A DNA stretch of 64,000 nt from Actinoplanes sp. DH11 (GCF_020873875.1 NZ_JAHWGU010000006.1:265682-329681); one strand, 5' to 3'; shown: positions 29,760-37,501, numbered from the stretch's first letter. The notes: generated from the sequence alone by a model not told the origin. Translations and numbers: made by a program.

Positions 29760-29793
29760 GGACAACGCCTCCGGGGGATCTTTCGGGGATTGT

Positions 29794-29805
29794 GAGAGCG
29801 CTCTC
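29794..29805. promoter_or_regulatory. LacI-type operator upstream of the GH81 gene
   Basis: GAGAGCGCTCTC is a perfect 12-bp palindrome with the same AGCGCT core as the box before the xylanase, placed 34 bp upstream of the GH81 ATG. It likely binds a LacI-family sugar repressor. The next ~230 bp up to the ArsR promoter hold nothing that I recognise. Confidence 0.65.
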
Positions 29806-30038
29806 TCGTTCGAGACGGTAGCCGTAGCCAGGCAGGACGGTCAATGTTTCCAACTGATTGACAATGTGTCACCGCCGGTTCCGCGCGGCCCCTCCGTGAC
29901 GCCGTCGTGTCTGCCTTGGCTCCGCGCGCCCTTCCGTCCTCCGTTCCCTTCCGCCCCGCGCACCCCTTTCGCCCCGTGCACCCCTCCACCCCGCGTGGTC
30001 TGCCGCTTCTCTGCGTAGTGACAGTTGGCAAAGACTTG

Positions 30039-30048
30039 CTTGTACAAG
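30039..30048. promoter_or_regulatory. Operator/promoter of the ArsR-like gene
   Basis: CTTGTACAAG is a perfect 10-bp palindrome in a short AT-rich stretch (30025-30070), 25 bp before the GTG start. TTGTAC (30040-30045) and TATGTT (30062-30067) could be the -35 and -10 boxes with a 16-bp spacer, in which case the palindrome covers the -35 box as expected for autoregulation. Confidence 0.5.
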
Positions 30049-30073
30049 TACCTGTTTGTGATATGTTGACGAG

Positions 30074-30403
30074 GTGTCCGCTACTGATCTCGACGCTGCG
30101 TTCGCGGCCCTCGGCGACCCCGTTCGCCGCGCGCTGGTGAGCCGCCTCGCCCGTGGTGACGCCACGGTGGGGGAGCTGGCGGCGCCGTTCGACCTCACCC
30201 AGCAGGCGATCTCGCATCACGTCGGGGTGCTGCGCCGGTGCGGCCTGGTCGAGCAGCGCCGCGACGGCACCCGGCGGCCGTGCCGGCTGCGCACCGACCG
30301 GCTCGGCCTGCTGGCCGGCTGGATCGATGAGCAACGCCGGACCTGGGACGACCGGCTCGACGCCCTCGAGCAGCACTTGGCCGACGGACCGGCGGCGCCA
30401 TGA
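30074..30403 (+). CDS. ArsR-family winged-helix repressor
   Basis: A 109-residue DNA-binding protein. AALGDPVRRALVSRLARGDA and the recognition helix region LTQQAISHHVGVLRRCGLVE are standard for the ArsR family members that pair with SRPBCC/AHSA1 proteins. The metal-binding Cys box (CVC) is missing, so it is not a metal sensor of the classic kind. The partner SRPBCC gene lies 320 bp downstream, separated by the 62-bp repeat array, whereas such pairs normally overlap. Confidence 0.92.
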   Translation: MSATDLDAAFAALGDPVRRALVSRLARGDATVGELAAPFDLTQQAISHHVGVLRRCGLVEQRRDGTRRPCRLRTDRLGLLAGWIDEQRRTWDDRLDALEQHLADGPAAP

Positions 30404-30433
30404 GCCGGGCCGGGCGGGTACTACCCAAATCCA

Positions 30434-30657
30434 GCTGTCACCCATGGTCGTCCCAACCGCTTCACGGCAGCCCTCAGCGACAGCCGCCCCACTCGGCTGT
30501 CACCCATGGTCGTCCCAACCGCTTCACGACAGCCCTCAGCGACAGCTGCCCCACTCGGCTGTCACCCATGGTCGTCCCAACCGCTTCACGACAGCCCTCA
30601 GCGACAGCCGCCCCACTCGGCTGTCACCCACGGTCGTCCCAACCGCTTCACGACACT
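30434..30657. repeat. 62-bp tandem repeat array (about 3.6 units)
   Basis: Units begin with GCTGTCACCC at 30434, 30496, 30558 and 30620, exactly 62 bp apart, and differ at only a few positions. Each unit contains GGCTGTC and GACAGCC arms that can form hairpins. A 29-bp stretch at the ArsR stop (30391-30419) recurs with three changes at 30673-30701, i.e. it flanks the array. The 306 bp from 30404 to the SRPBCC region hold no gene other than this array. Confidence 0.9.
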
Positions 30658-30724
30658 CTTGCCAATGGGCCGGGCGGCGCGGTGAGCCGGGCCGGGTGGG
30701 TTCTTGCTGATGGGCGGTGGCGCG

Positions 30725-31159
30725 GTGAGCGGGGCTGAAATGCACGGCGATGTGCTGATCGCCAGGCGGCATGTGGCTACCGGGCCGGGCCGGGTCTGGG
30801 CCGCGTTCGTGTCGCCGGCAGGGATCGCCGCGTTCTGGGGCGGTTCGCACGCGACAGTCCCGGCCGGGTCGGTCGTGGTGGAGTTGCGGCCGGGCGGGGA
30901 GTTCGCGCTCGACACGCGGGCGGCGAGTGGGGTGACGCGGCGGCTGCGGTTCGTCTACGTCAGCATCGCGGAACCGCACGAGTTGGTCTTCGACGAACCG
31001 GCCACCGGGATCCGCACCACCGTGACCATCGGGGCGGCGGCCGGTGGGGGCGCCGACGTCATGATCCATCAGTGTCGGCTGCCGGTCGAGCTTCGCACGC
31101 GGCAGGCCGCAGATGGGCTGGCGTCGATTCTGGACGCTCTGGCCGTACACCTCGAATGA
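30725..31159 (+). CDS. SRPBCC (AHSA1-like) protein
   Basis: About 144 residues from GTG 30725; ATG 30710 is an in-frame alternative. The GTG is preferred because its GCGCGGTGAGC context matches the junction seen twice upstream. The domain begins DVLIARRHVATGPGRVWAAF and contains FWGGSHATVPAGSVVVELRP and FVYVSIAEPHELVFDE, typical of AHSA1-type START-like proteins that bind hydrophobic ligands. It is the partner of the ArsR-like regulator, and its stop overlaps the start of the next gene (ATGA). Confidence 0.85.
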   Translation: MSGAEMHGDVLIARRHVATGPGRVWAAFVSPAGIAAFWGGSHATVPAGSVVVELRPGGEFALDTRAASGVTRRLRFVYVSIAEPHELVFDEPATGIRTTVTIGAAAGGGADVMIHQCRLPVELRTRQAADGLASILDALAVHLE

Positions 31160-31533
31160 TCGGATGGAACGCCACCATGGCAAAAATTGATCAGCGCGAC
31201 CTGGTCGCGGAGTACTTCGAAGGCTTCCGAACCGGCGATCACGCCCGCATTCTGGCGACCCTTACCGACGATGTCGCCTGGATCATCCACGGCCACCGGA
31301 CCACTCGCGGCCGGGACGAGTTCGACGGCGAGATCGAGAACCCGGCGTTCACCGGGCATCCCGAACTCGACGTCCAACGCGTCTTCGAGGACGGCCCGGT
31401 CGTCGTCACCACCGGCGAGGGGCGCGGCGCGACGGTCGAGCACGGCCCGTTCCGGTTCGTCTTCAGCGACATCTTCACGTTCCGCGCCGGACTCATCGCC
31501 CGCGTCGACTCCTACGTGGTCCCGCTGCGCTGA
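31156..31533 (+). CDS. SnoaL/NTF2-like protein
   Basis: A 125-residue protein whose ATG overlaps the SRPBCC stop. RDLVAEYFEGFRTGDHARIL, TDDVAWIIHGHRTTRGRDEF and FRFVFSDIFTFRAGLIARVD are the expected helices and strands of the NTF2-like cone fold. Such proteins act as isomerases, hydrolases or ligand binders; the role here is unknown. It is the third gene of the ArsR-SRPBCC unit. The 200 bp downstream hold only a short imperfect duplication (GCGGCCGGCTCTCCTGA, near 31600-31633). Confidence 0.85.
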   Translation: MIGWNATMAKIDQRDLVAEYFEGFRTGDHARILATLTDDVAWIIHGHRTTRGRDEFDGEIENPAFTGHPELDVQRVFEDGPVVVTTGEGRGATVEHGPFRFVFSDIFTFRAGLIARVDSYVVPLR

Positions 31534-31737
31534 CTGCCCGCCGCCACTGGTCCGGTTCGGCTTTGTTGATTGCCCGCCGCGAGCGGTCCGGCAGCCCTGA
31601 GTGGCCGGCTCTCCTGAGCGGCCGGCTCTCCTGATCATCCACCGCGAGCGGCCCGGCGGCTCGGGTGGCTGATGTCGCCGGCGCGAGTGGTTCCGCCGGC
31701 CGGTGAAGCCGGCGCGGCTGGTTCGCGCCGCCCGGGA

Positions 31738-32631
31738 TCATCGATCCTGGCTGGACTCCGACTCCTGCGCCGCCGCCAGATCGGCCGCGTTATCCAGTGC
31801 GGCCGCCGCGCGCCGGCGCTGATCCTCGGTGAGTGCCACCTGCCCGGCCCGGTCCAACATGGCCGCCGCCGTCACCGGGTCGTGCAGTCCCAGCGCCAGC
31901 TCGGCCCGGTAGACGAGCGCCTCCACCAGTTCCACCGGGTCGTCGGCGGCGTCCGGGCGGCGCAGCGCGCTGTCGAGGATCCGGACAGCTTGCGACAGGT
32001 CGCCGCGCGAGTCCGCCTGCACTACCGCATTGCCCATGGCCTTGGCCAGCCGCCCGTCAACCGGCTCACCGGCCGGCTCGGCAGCGGGTCCGTCATGCGG
32101 CCGGGCGACCGGTTCGGCGGGCGGCTGGGCGACTGGTTCGGCGGGCGGCTGGGCGACTGGTTCGGCGGGCGGCTGGGCGACTGGTTCGGCGGACGGCTGG
32201 GCGACCGGCTCACCATCTGGCTCGGCAGTGGGTCCGGCGGCCGGGTTCTGCACGACTCGGATCCAGTTGCCACCCGGGTCGACGACGGTGAAACCGCCCA
32301 GACCGTCGTAGTTCTTGCGGGCGCGCGGGCGCGTCATGCGCGGGATCCCGGCGACCAGCACCTTGCCGTACGCGCTACGCATTCCCGCCGCGAACGCCTC
32401 GTGCAGGCCCTTGATGTCGGTGGTCAGCACCAGACAGGAACCGTAGGACTGCTCCGGCCGGAACTCCGGCATCTCGAAGAAGTGCAGGTTGAGATCCTCA
32501 CGCTGCAGTGCTGCGGACGGGTTCGGTTTGCGCTGCTGATAGGTGGTCCGGAAACCGAGCACCTCGTAGAAGGCGATGATGTCGTCGATGGACGCGCAGG
32601 GGAGGAGCGGGATGGTCACCTCGTTGGACAT
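31738..32631 (-). CDS. VOC-family (glyoxalase-like) protein fused to a repeat linker and TPR-like tail
   Basis: A 297-residue protein with AGGAAGAA before its ATG. Residues 1-130 are a vicinal-oxygen-chelate domain (IPLLPCASIDDIIAFYEVLG, FRTTYQQRK, DGLGGFTVVDPGGNWIRVVQ), as in bleomycin-resistance/glyoxalase proteins. Residues 130-190 are a Pro/Glu/Ala linker made of an 8-residue repeat (AEPVAQPP). The rest is helical and TPR-like (AVRILDSALRRPDAADDPVE, LVEALVYRAELALGLHDPVT). A VOC domain with this tail is unusual; binding of a ligand or drug is possible but not shown. Confidence 0.85.
   Translation of the reverse strand: MSNEVTIPLLPCASIDDIIAFYEVLGFRTTYQQRKPNPSAALQREDLNLHFFEMPEFRPEQSYGSCLVLTTDIKGLHEAFAAGMRSAYGKVLVAGIPRMTRPRARKNYDGLGGFTVVDPGGNWIRVVQNPAAGPTAEPDGEPVAQPSAEPVAQPPAEPVAQPPAEPVAQPPAEPVARPHDGPAAEPAGEPVDGRLAKAMGNAVVQADSRGDLSQAVRILDSALRRPDAADDPVELVEALVYRAELALGLHDPVTAAAMLDRAGQVALTEDQRRRAAAALDNAADLAAAQESESSQDR
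32104..32220 (-). repeat. 24-bp in-frame tandem repeat in the VOC gene
   Basis: The unit reads GGCGACTGGTTCGGCGGGCG plus four bases on the + strand and recurs almost five times, encoding the eight-residue AEPVAQPP-type repeat on the minus strand. Because the unit is a multiple of 3, the copy number can change without breaking the gene. Confidence 0.85.
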
Positions 32632-32673
32632 GCGTTCTTCCTAGGCGCCGCAGGGGTGACGTCGCACATGGAA

Positions 32674-32710
32674 ATGACCGAACGGCGCCGTCGGCAGACC
32701 GTTCGGTCAT
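32674..32710. promoter_or_regulatory. 12-bp inverted repeat upstream of the VOC gene
   Basis: ATGACCGAACGG (32674-32685) and CCGTTCGGTCAT (32699-32710) are perfect inverted copies with a 13-bp spacer, 43 bp before the VOC start. Each arm contains an ACCG-N2-CGG core of the kind bound by TetR-family repressors. No TetR gene is adjacent. Confidence 0.5.
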
Positions 32711-32829
32711 CCAGCTCGGATCCGGGGTCTCAGGGCGCGTCCCGGTGGTTCCGTCGAGCAGTGAGCGTGGGGTTTTTCTGCCGTTTTGTACCGGTAGGTG
32801 AGTCGCCGTGCGGAGCCTGGCGCGGCGTT

Positions 32830-32904
32830 GTTGATCTGCAAGCGATGCGAAATCGCGGTGATGACCCCATGATCACCGCGATTTCGTAGCGCTAGCAGAT
32901 CAAC
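32830..32904 (+). repeat. 75-bp palindromic repeat, copy 2
   Basis: The most symmetrical copy: the two 33-base arms pair with only three mismatches around a 9-base loop. It begins GTTGATCTGCAAGCGATGC and ends GCGCTAGCAGATCAAC. The 606 bp between the VOC gene (start 32631) and the next gene at 33238 hold the inverted repeat at 32674, this copy and the 17-bp array, and no gene that I can support. Confidence 0.92.
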
Positions 32905-33020
32905 ATCCGACACGGACGACGCGTACGGCGCCGGCGTAGCCGGAAAGGGCGAGACGGGTGATCAGCGGGCGCGATCGGCGGGTGGCGCGCCGCGCGTGCG
33001 GCGGTAGACGGAGTGTGGAT

Positions 33021-33137
33021 GTCGAGGGGGTGCGGTGGTCGAGGGGGTGTGGCGGTCGAGGGGGTGTGGCGGTCGAGGGGGTGTGGCGGTCGAGGGGGTG
33101 TGGCGGTCGAGGGGGTGTGGCGGTCGAGGGGTGTGGA
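33021..33137. repeat. 17-bp tandem repeat array (about 7 units)
   Basis: GTCGAGGGGGTGTGGCG recurs every 17 bp from 33021, 33038, 33055, 33072, 33089, 33106 and 33123; the first unit or two differ slightly. 17 is not a multiple of 3, so this is non-coding although no stop occurs in several frames. It lies 100 bp before the next gene. Confidence 0.9.
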
Positions 33138-33237
33138 TGTCGGCGGCCTTCGGGGCGGCACGATCGTCGATACACTTGGCGCTCCCGGTGGGTGGCCGCC
33201 GGGGTGACGGTGCGGCCGATCATGGTGAGGAGTGCCC

Positions 33238-33774
33238 GTGGAGGAGCTGTTGCCGGCGGTGGACAGGTGGCGTGCCGCCGGGGAGGCGCGGGACGCGGCC
33301 GGTGCGGTGGCGGCGCTCAGTGCGGACGTGGTGCTGTTCTCGCCGATCACCGAGCAGTTCGCCTTCCGGGGCCGGGAGCAGGTGCGCGACCTGCTGGAGG
33401 TGGCGCTGGCCGCGATCGACGAGATCACTTACACGGATCAGGTCGCCGAGGGGCGTACGGTTGCGTTGTTCTATCGGGCCCGCGTCGGCGGCACCCCGCT
33501 CCATGAGGCGCAGCGGCTGCGGCTGGACGCGGACGGCCTGATCACCGAGATCACGCTCTACATCCGGCCGCTGCCGGCGTTGACCCGGCTGATGACCCGG
33601 CTCGGTCCGGAGCTGGCCCGACGCAACGGGCAACCGGCTCTCGCCCGGCTCATCCCGGTCGCCGGCGGCATGTTGCACGCCATGGCAGACAGCGGCGACC
33701 GCACCATGATGCCGCGAGCCGCACCACGCCCCCGGGAAGCCGGCCAGCCGGGCCCGCCGCCGGGCGACCGATGA
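33238..33774 (+). CDS. SnoaL/NTF2-like protein with extended C-terminus
   Basis: About 178 residues from GTG 33238, seven bases after GTGAGG (GTG 33232 is closer to the ribosome site and less likely). The first 115 residues have NTF2-like features: LLPAVDRWRAAGEARDAAGA, ALSADVVLFSPITEQFAFRG, REQVRDLLEVALAAIDEITY and LRLDADGLITEITLYIRPLP. The remaining part is Arg/Pro-rich and probably disordered. It overlaps the next gene by 4 bp (ATGA). Confidence 0.82.
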   Translation: MEELLPAVDRWRAAGEARDAAGAVAALSADVVLFSPITEQFAFRGREQVRDLLEVALAAIDEITYTDQVAEGRTVALFYRARVGGTPLHEAQRLRLDADGLITEITLYIRPLPALTRLMTRLGPELARRNGQPALARLIPVAGGMLHAMADSGDRTMMPRAAPRPREAGQPGPPPGDR

Positions 33775-34235
33775 CGGCCGCCGACCCGATCCTCACGCGT
33801 ATCGCTGAGGGTGTCGACCTGCACCACCGCCGGGGTGAGCGGGAACCGGCCCGCCTGCTCTTCGCGGAGATCTGGGACGAGATCGGCGGCGATCAGGGCG
33901 ATCCGCTGCACGTCAGCGTCCTCGCGCACGCGATGGCCGACGTGCAGGACGACCCGCGCGAGGAGCTGGTCTGGGATCTGCGGGCGTTGACGGCCGCCGG
34001 GTCGCTCACGGACGAGCGGCTGGCGGCGGCCGGGACGGCGATGCCGGTGCGTGCCCTTTTCCCGTCGCTGCACCTGAACCTATGCGATTGCTACCGCAAG
34101 CTGGGCGACCTGGACCGGGCACGCGAGCATCTGCGGCTGGCGGAGGCGGGGATGGGCGCGCTCGGCGACGACGAGTACGGGCGGCTGATCAGAAACGGCC
34201 TGGAACACATCGCGCGGGAACTGGCCGGCGGATGA
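33771..34235 (+). CDS. Hypothetical TPR-like protein
   Basis: A 154-residue protein whose ATG overlaps the preceding stop. The C-terminal part looks like a tetratricopeptide pair (LHLNLCDCYRKLGDLDRARE, HLRLAEAGMGALGDDEYGRL). The first part is also helical (IAEGVDLHHRRGEREPARLL). This type of small tetratricopeptide protein is common in actinomycetes but I cannot name a function. Co-transcribed with the NTF2-like gene. Confidence 0.78.
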   Translation: MTAADPILTRIAEGVDLHHRRGEREPARLLFAEIWDEIGGDQGDPLHVSVLAHAMADVQDDPREELVWDLRALTAAGSLTDERLAAAGTAMPVRALFPSLHLNLCDCYRKLGDLDRAREHLRLAEAGMGALGDDEYGRLIRNGLEHIARELAGG

Positions 34236-34269
34236 CAACGGCCGGCAAAGGACGATGGCCGGCAAAGGA

Positions 34270-34304
34270 CGATGGGGGTACGGCCGACGGCCGTACCCCC
34301 ATCG
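34270..34304. terminator. Bidirectional terminator hairpin
   Basis: CGATGGGGGTACGGCC pairs perfectly with GGCCGTACCCCCATCG (16-bp stem, 3-base loop) between the converging TPR-like gene and the chitinase gene; TTT follows on the + strand. Before it, ACGGCCGGCAAAGGACGATG is partly duplicated. Confidence 0.8.
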
Positions 34305-34314
34305 TTTCAGACTG

Positions 34315-35418
34315 TCAGCAGGACAGGTTGCCGCCAGGGCTGACACCCAGGATGCCGGCGAACCGGTTGTAGGCGTTGATCCGGCTCTGCACCTGGGCGG
34401 GGTTGCCGCCGTTGCACTCGAGCGAGCCGTTGATGCTGCGGATCGTCTCGCCGAAGCCGCGGCTGTTGACCATGGCGTCGTGCGGGGTCATCGTGCCCGG
34501 GCCGCGCTGGGTCATCCAGTACCAGACGGCGGTCTGGTAGGCGACCGACGCCTCGTTCTTGACCCGGTCCGGGTTGTTCAGCAGGTCGATGCCGAGCGCG
34601 TCGCCGGCCGCCTTGTAGTTGAAGTTCCAGCTCAGCTGGATCGGCCCGCGGCCGTGGTAGGCGCTCTGGCCGGCCGGGCAGCCGTACGGCTGGTTGCGGT
34701 CGCAGTAGAGCGGCCAGTTCGCCTGGTTGATCTCCTCGACGTAGACCAGACCGCCGGACTCGTGGTTGATGTTCGCGAGGAAGGCCGCGGCCTCCTGCTT
34801 GCGGACCGTGTCGCTGCCGGTGCTGGTGAACGCCGGGAACTTCTTGATCGCGTCGATCAGGCCGCTGTACGAGTAGAAGCCGATCCGGTTCGGGAACATC
34901 TGGTTGAACTGGGCCTCACTGACCGGGAAGCCGGTCGTGTTGCCGGGCGGGGGAGTGGTGGTGCCACCGCCGCCGGTGCAGGTGTGCGGCGACCAGTACC
35001 AGGTGCTGACGACCGGGTCGTAGCCCGGGTTCTCGTTCGTCGCCCGGTAGTACTGCCCGTTGGTGTAGCGCACGATCGAGCCGGCCGCGTAGAACTTCCC
35101 GGCCACCCAGTTCGGGTGGTCGCAGGTGGTGCCGCCGGCCGGCGGCGGGTTCGTGGTGCCGCCACCGCAGGCGCCGTTGTCGGCCCAGACGCCGGTGCCG
35201 GCGGTGCTGGGCGCCTCACCCTGGGTCCACCACTTGGCGGTCCAGTTGCGGCCGTTGTACGACGCGCGCTGGTTGCCCGTGTAGACAGCCGAGTTGTTGT
35301 ACGCGGCGACGCAGGCCTCGGCGGCGTTCGAGGCGGTCATGGGCAGGATCGCCGCGGCGGCACCGGCCACGGCGACGCTCACTGCGGCCAGGATCGAGAG
35401 GAGCCGTTTTCTGGGCAT
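34315..35418 (-). CDS. Secreted GH19 chitinase with two N-terminal carbohydrate-binding modules
   Basis: A 367-residue secreted enzyme with signal peptide KRLLSILAAVSVAVAGAAAA. Two CBM5/12-type modules come first (CVAAYNNSAVYTGNQRASYN ... WTAKWWTQGEAPS, and HPNWVAGKFYAAGSIVRYTN), separated by Gly/Pro/Thr linkers. The GH19 domain covers about residues 165-367: FLANINHESGGLVYVEEIN has the catalytic Glu in HESGG, followed by AYHGRGPIQLSWNFNY and SINGSLECNGGN. It cleaves chitin by inversion and would act with the GH81 enzyme on fungal walls. A ribosome site GGAAGGTGAA precedes ATG 35418, with a hairpin just upstream. Confidence 0.95.
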   Translation of the reverse strand: MPRKRLLSILAAVSVAVAGAAAAILPMTASNAAEACVAAYNNSAVYTGNQRASYNGRNWTAKWWTQGEAPSTAGTGVWADNGACGGGTTNPPPAGGTTCDHPNWVAGKFYAAGSIVRYTNGQYYRATNENPGYDPVVSTWYWSPHTCTGGGGTTTPPPGNTTGFPVSEAQFNQMFPNRIGFYSYSGLIDAIKKFPAFTSTGSDTVRKQEAAAFLANINHESGGLVYVEEINQANWPLYCDRNQPYGCPAGQSAYHGRGPIQLSWNFNYKAAGDALGIDLLNNPDRVKNEASVAYQTAVWYWMTQRGPGTMTPHDAMVNSRGFGETIRSINGSLECNGGNPAQVQSRINAYNRFAGILGVSPGGNLSC

Positions 35419-35430
35419 GATTCACCTTCC

Positions 35431-35448
35431 GTACGTCGGGGGACGTAC
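35431..35448 (-). promoter_or_regulatory. Hairpin in the chitinase leader
   Basis: GTACGTC and GACGTAC form a perfect 7-bp stem with a GGGG (CCCC on the mRNA) loop a few bases before the chitinase ribosome site. It could be an operator or an mRNA structure affecting translation. Confidence 0.4.
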
Positions 35449-35585
35449 TGGTGCGAGGGGGATCAGAGGTACATCGACTCAACTAGATGCCGATGGCCGG
35501 AGTCAAGATATCTGTAAAGAAACTTCAGGGATAAGCGGGGTCACGCGATCAAGCGCGCCCGCTGGCGGTTGCCTATCCTCGAAGG

Positions 35586-36071
35586 GTGTTTCCCGATGAT
35601 CGCTGGAATGCTCGCGACCGCCACCTCCACGAGCGTGAGCGGGAACTCGACGTGCGCGAACGGCTGTTGGAGGCCCGGGAGCGGCGGCTGGTGAGCGTGG
35701 AGGCCGAGTTGGCCGCCCGCACGCACGCGCTCGACGAACGGGAACGACTCCTGGCCGCCCGCGAGGTCGCCGCCGAGGAACGCGAGCACCTGGCCGACGA
35801 ACGCGAGGCGATCGCCGACAGCCGCGAGCAACACGCCCTGGCCCGGGAGCGCAGCCTCGACGAACGGGCGCTCGCGGGCTCCCCGGAGCGGCCGGACCCG
35901 GCCGCCCGGATCACCGAGGCCTTCGCCCGCGAGGTGTCGCGGCTGGAGCGCAGCGACGCGTTCCTGAAACGGTCCCGCGAGGCCGTCGAGCGCGCGCAGT
36001 CCCGCCTGGAAAGCCTGCGCCAGGCGAACTCCGCACGGCCCGGCGACGACGGCCCGGAGCAGGAGCGGTAG
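35586..36071 (+). CDS. Coiled-coil hypothetical protein
   Basis: A 161-residue protein from GTG 35586. About 70 percent is Arg/Glu-rich coiled coil with a recurring 7-residue pattern (HERERELDVRERLLEARERR, ARTHALDERERLLAAREVAA, LADEREAIADSREQHALARE). The C-terminal part (SRLERSDAFLKRSREAVERA) continues the helix. No signal peptide or other domain. It resembles small actinobacterial coiled-coil proteins of unknown role; strand and start are supported by strong third-position GC and the absence of other frames of this quality. Confidence 0.75.
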   Translation: MFPDDRWNARDRHLHERERELDVRERLLEARERRLVSVEAELAARTHALDERERLLAAREVAAEEREHLADEREAIADSREQHALARERSLDERALAGSPERPDPAARITEAFAREVSRLERSDAFLKRSREAVERAQSRLESLRQANSARPGDDGPEQER

Positions 36072-36164
36072 GGGCAGCACCACCATCGCGGGTAGGGCGG
36101 TCCGCCGGTGGATCGGGTAGGCAGCGTCAGCGACCGCGCCGGAAATCCTGGACATGATCGATGC

Positions 36165-37448
36165 ATGACGACGAAAGCTGACGCCAAGGACAAGACCCGC
36201 TCGCTCGGGATGGCAGCCGTCGCGCTGGCCACGGCGGCGGCCGTGGCCGTGCCCGGTGCCGCCTACGCCACGACCACCCCGCACCACGCCACCCCGCACG
36301 ACGTCACCATGCGTGAGGTCGCCCGGCACGTGATGCAGAGCGGTGCACCGGGATACATCGCGCGGATCGACAACGGACATCGGGTGAGCACGACCGTCGC
36401 CGGGTACGCGGACACCGCCACCGGCCGCCGCTACACCGGGCGCGAGCAGTTCGAGATCGGCAGCAACACGAAGACGATGACGGCGGTGCTGGTCCTGCAA
36501 CTGGTGGACGCGGGCCGGATCCGGCTCGACGCACCCGTGTCGGCGTACCTGTCCGGTGTCGTGCCGAACGGCCGGGCCATCACCGTGCGGATGCTGCTGA
36601 ACCACACCAGCGGGCTGTTCAGCTACACCAGTGACCCGGACTTCTTCACCGCGATGGAGAAGGACCCGCAGCACGTTCACACCAATCAGGAACTGCTCGA
36701 CGTGGCGTTCCGGCACGACCCGGACTTCGCCCCCGGCCAGGGCTGGAACTACTCGAACACCAACTACATCCTGGCCGGGATGATCCTGGAGAAGCTGACC
36801 GGCAAGGGCATGGCGACACTCGTACGGGAACGCATCGCCCGTCCGCTCGGACTGTCGCGCACCTACTACGCCGACCCGCGGGCGACGAACACGGGCCCCG
36901 GCTACGCACACGGGTACGCGACCAACTTCGGTCAGCAGCCCTTGACCTACACCGACGTCTCGGACCGGCCGCTGGGTGGCTGGGCGGGCGCCGCCGGAGC
37001 CGTCATCTCCACGCAGAGTGACCTGTCCCGGTTCTTCTCCGCCGTCCTGAGCGCGAAGCTGTTCTCCCGGCAACAGCTCACCGAGATGCGGACCACCGTG
37101 GAGGTGCCGGCGGAGTTCGGGATCAAAGGTGGCTACGGGCTGGGCCTGTTCCGCAAGGACTCGCCCTGCGGCACGGTGTGGGGCCACGGCGGTGACACCC
37201 TCGGGCACCACAGCACCGCCCTGACGACCGGGGACGGCCGGCGGACCGCGGTCAGCGACACCAACCTGGAGCCCAGCGACACCGAGCTCAGCGCGGGGGC
37301 GAACCGCTACTACCAGGTCGCCGTCGCCGCCGAGGACGTGACGGTCTGCGAGATGCTCGGCAAGCCGGTCCCGGCCGCCGTGACCGAGGCCCTGCGCGGC
37401 ACCGCCGCCACCGCCCCGGCGAAAAACCTCAGCTCCGCGTCGTCGTAG
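36165..37448 (+). CDS. Secreted serine beta-lactamase-like hydrolase (D-Ala-D-Ala carboxypeptidase type)
   Basis: A 427-residue protein from ATG 36165 (MTTKADAKDK), with a signal peptide (AAVALATAAAVAVPGAAYA). Class C/DD-peptidase motifs are all present: Ser100-x-x-Lys103 in GSNTKTMTAV, the Tyr196-Ser-Asn box in GWNYSNTNYILAG, and HGGDTLGHHS in place of the KTG box. Family members include D-alanyl-D-alanine carboxypeptidases, esterases and beta-lactamases; the HGG form is more usual in peptidases and esterases. It acts outside the cell. A strong terminator follows, so it is a single-gene unit. Confidence 0.92.
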   Translation: MTTKADAKDKTRSLGMAAVALATAAAVAVPGAAYATTTPHHATPHDVTMREVARHVMQSGAPGYIARIDNGHRVSTTVAGYADTATGRRYTGREQFEIGSNTKTMTAVLVLQLVDAGRIRLDAPVSAYLSGVVPNGRAITVRMLLNHTSGLFSYTSDPDFFTAMEKDPQHVHTNQELLDVAFRHDPDFAPGQGWNYSNTNYILAGMILEKLTGKGMATLVRERIARPLGLSRTYYADPRATNTGPGYAHGYATNFGQQPLTYTDVSDRPLGGWAGAAGAVISTQSDLSRFFSAVLSAKLFSRQQLTEMRTTVEVPAEFGIKGGYGLGLFRKDSPCGTVWGHGGDTLGHHSTALTTGDGRRTAVSDTNLEPSDTELSAGANRYYQVAVAAEDVTVCEMLGKPVPAAVTEALRGTAATAPAKNLSSASS

Positions 37449-37468
37449 CCGGCAGTGCACCTCTACCA

Positions 37469-37501
37469 CCGCCGGGACGAGCCAAGTGCTCGTCCCGGCG
37501 G
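37469..37501 (+). terminator. Terminator hairpin after the beta-lactamase-like gene
   Basis: CCGCCGGGACGAGC pairs perfectly with GCTCGTCCCGGCGG (14-bp stem, CAAGT loop) 20 bp after the stop codon. Confidence 0.75.

Noticed and set aside
30421..30660. 62-bp array considered as a CRISPR array
   Set aside because: Units are contiguous and nearly identical with no variable spacers and no cas genes are in the window.
30400..30738. Long frames across the 62-bp repeats (two + strand, one - strand)
   Set aside because: They are open only because the repeat lacks stops; the encoded text is simply the repeat in different frames.
33013..33207. Gly/Arg-rich frames across the 17-bp array
   Set aside because: The same peptide appears in all three frames of the repeat; there is no independent coding signal.
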